Shown one piece after another: positions 40,380 through 40,555 of a stretch of 40,555 bases of DNA. The translations under genes were made by a program, and so were the position numbers. Origin of the DNA: Bacillota bacterium (GTDB taxonomy: Bacteria > Bacillota > Clostridia > Lachnospirales > Cellulosilyticaceae); NCBI GenBank assembly GCA_023412455.1, contig JAEYNQ010000256.1:1-40555 (forward strand), in the 5' to 3' direction. How positions within the stretch are numbered: position 1 is the stretch's first letter; every line of letters begins with the position of its first letter. A model generated the notes under the pieces. That model searched no databases. It was given only the letters and a program-made list of their open reading frames with translations, and was not told the origin of the DNA.

Positions 40380-40555
40380 GGTCAAACCCTCGAACCGTTA
40401 GTACTTAGTACCTACACACATTACTGTGCTTACAGCCTAAGCCTATCTACCTCATAGTCTCTAAGGGGTCTTACTCCTTTCGGATGGGAAGTCTTATCTT
40501 GAGGGGGGCTTCACGCTTAGATGCCTTCAGCGTTTATCCCTTCCAGACTTGGCTT
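40380..40555 (-). rRNA. rrl: 23S ribosomal RNA, 3' end (partial)
   Basis: Read on the minus strand the sequence begins AAGCCAAGTCTGGAAGGGAT, then has AACGCTGAAGGCATCTAAGC and GAAGCCCCCCTCAAGATAAG. It ends near GGTTCGAGGGTTTGACC. These are conserved 3'-terminal 23S segments (domain VI and helix 1 partner). About 176 bases are present and the rest lies beyond the window. A small palindrome (AAACGCATAAGCGTTT) lies just after the 3' end and may belong to a processing stem. No 5S gene follows before the terminator. Confidence 0.95.

Noticed and set aside
1..40555. CRISPR array, prophage, or riboswitch such as cobalamin or T-box
   Set aside because: No regularly spaced repeats, phage structural genes or recognisable riboswitch cores were seen by eye. 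The leader of the cbi operon lies outside the window.

Overview
The window comes from a low-GC, monoderm-type Firmicute of the class Clostridia. Evidence is the murB-rapZ-yvcK-whiA-crh cluster, a BceRS-BceAB module, strong AGGAGG-type ribosome binding sites, frequent GTG starts, intrinsic terminators and AT-rich sigma-A promoters. A Lachnospiraceae/Cellulosilyticum-like host is my guess from overall feel and is not proved here. Almost all genes after 2.6 kb lie on the minus strand. The exceptions are the cobalt transporter at the left edge, a decayed Fur gene with a QueD-like gene near 10 kb, and one hydrolase at 24.3 kb.

Layout. 1-2.5 kb: end of an ECF cobalt/nickel importer operon (cbiM(N)-cbiQ-cbiO). 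2.6-4.6 kb: an endonuclease III gene with an in-frame amber codon, a HEPN/MNT pair with a short HEPN partner, and a frameshifted small membrane protein next to a tiny uncatalogued ORF. 4.6-9.2 kb: a Bce-type antimicrobial-peptide resistance module (bceRS, internal terminator, bceAB). 9.2-12.9 kb: a decay zone with a symporter fragment, a Fur-family gene carrying a deletion and a frameshift, an atypical QueD-like protein, a secreted NlpC/P60 hydrolase, an IS3-type OrfA relic and a tRNA-Arg 3' relic. 12.9-15.6 kb: a SpoIID/LytB protein and a degenerate clostripain-like protein. 15.7-19.8 kb: the conserved murB-rapZ-yvcK-whiA-crh operon of cell-wall and carbon control. 19.9-24.1 kb: sbcDC. 24.3-26.2 kb: an alpha/beta-hydrolase-fold protein, a stand-alone YedF/DsrE domain and a small DUF4190-like membrane protein. 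26.4-30.8 kb: a complete polyamine uptake operon (regulator-potA-potB-potC-potD). 31.1-37.7 kb: a TetR-controlled MacAB-like efflux cassette with two FtsX-type permeases and a TolC-like protein. 37.9-40.1 kb: tRNA-Leu, a TtcA-family thiolation enzyme and a cysteine desulfurase. 40.38 kb to the end: the 3' end of a 23S rRNA gene, with no 5S gene following it.

Several units have readable regulation. The TetR gene has a TTGACT-17-TATAAT promoter bracketed by two matching palindromes. The pot regulator has a TTGACG-17-TATAAT promoter overlapped by half of a widely spaced 10-bp inverted repeat. The nlpC, murB and bceR genes also have recognisable sigma-A promoters. The first 13 kb contains at least six broken genes, which suggests local genome decay after past mobile-element traffic. 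I see no CRISPR array, prophage or intact insertion sequence. I do not find a clearly new multi-gene system. The most unusual signals are the amber-interrupted nth, the QueD-like protein without its catalytic residues, the Glu15 Crh-like protein, the degenerate C11 and hydrolase proteins, and the small gene pair behind bceB.
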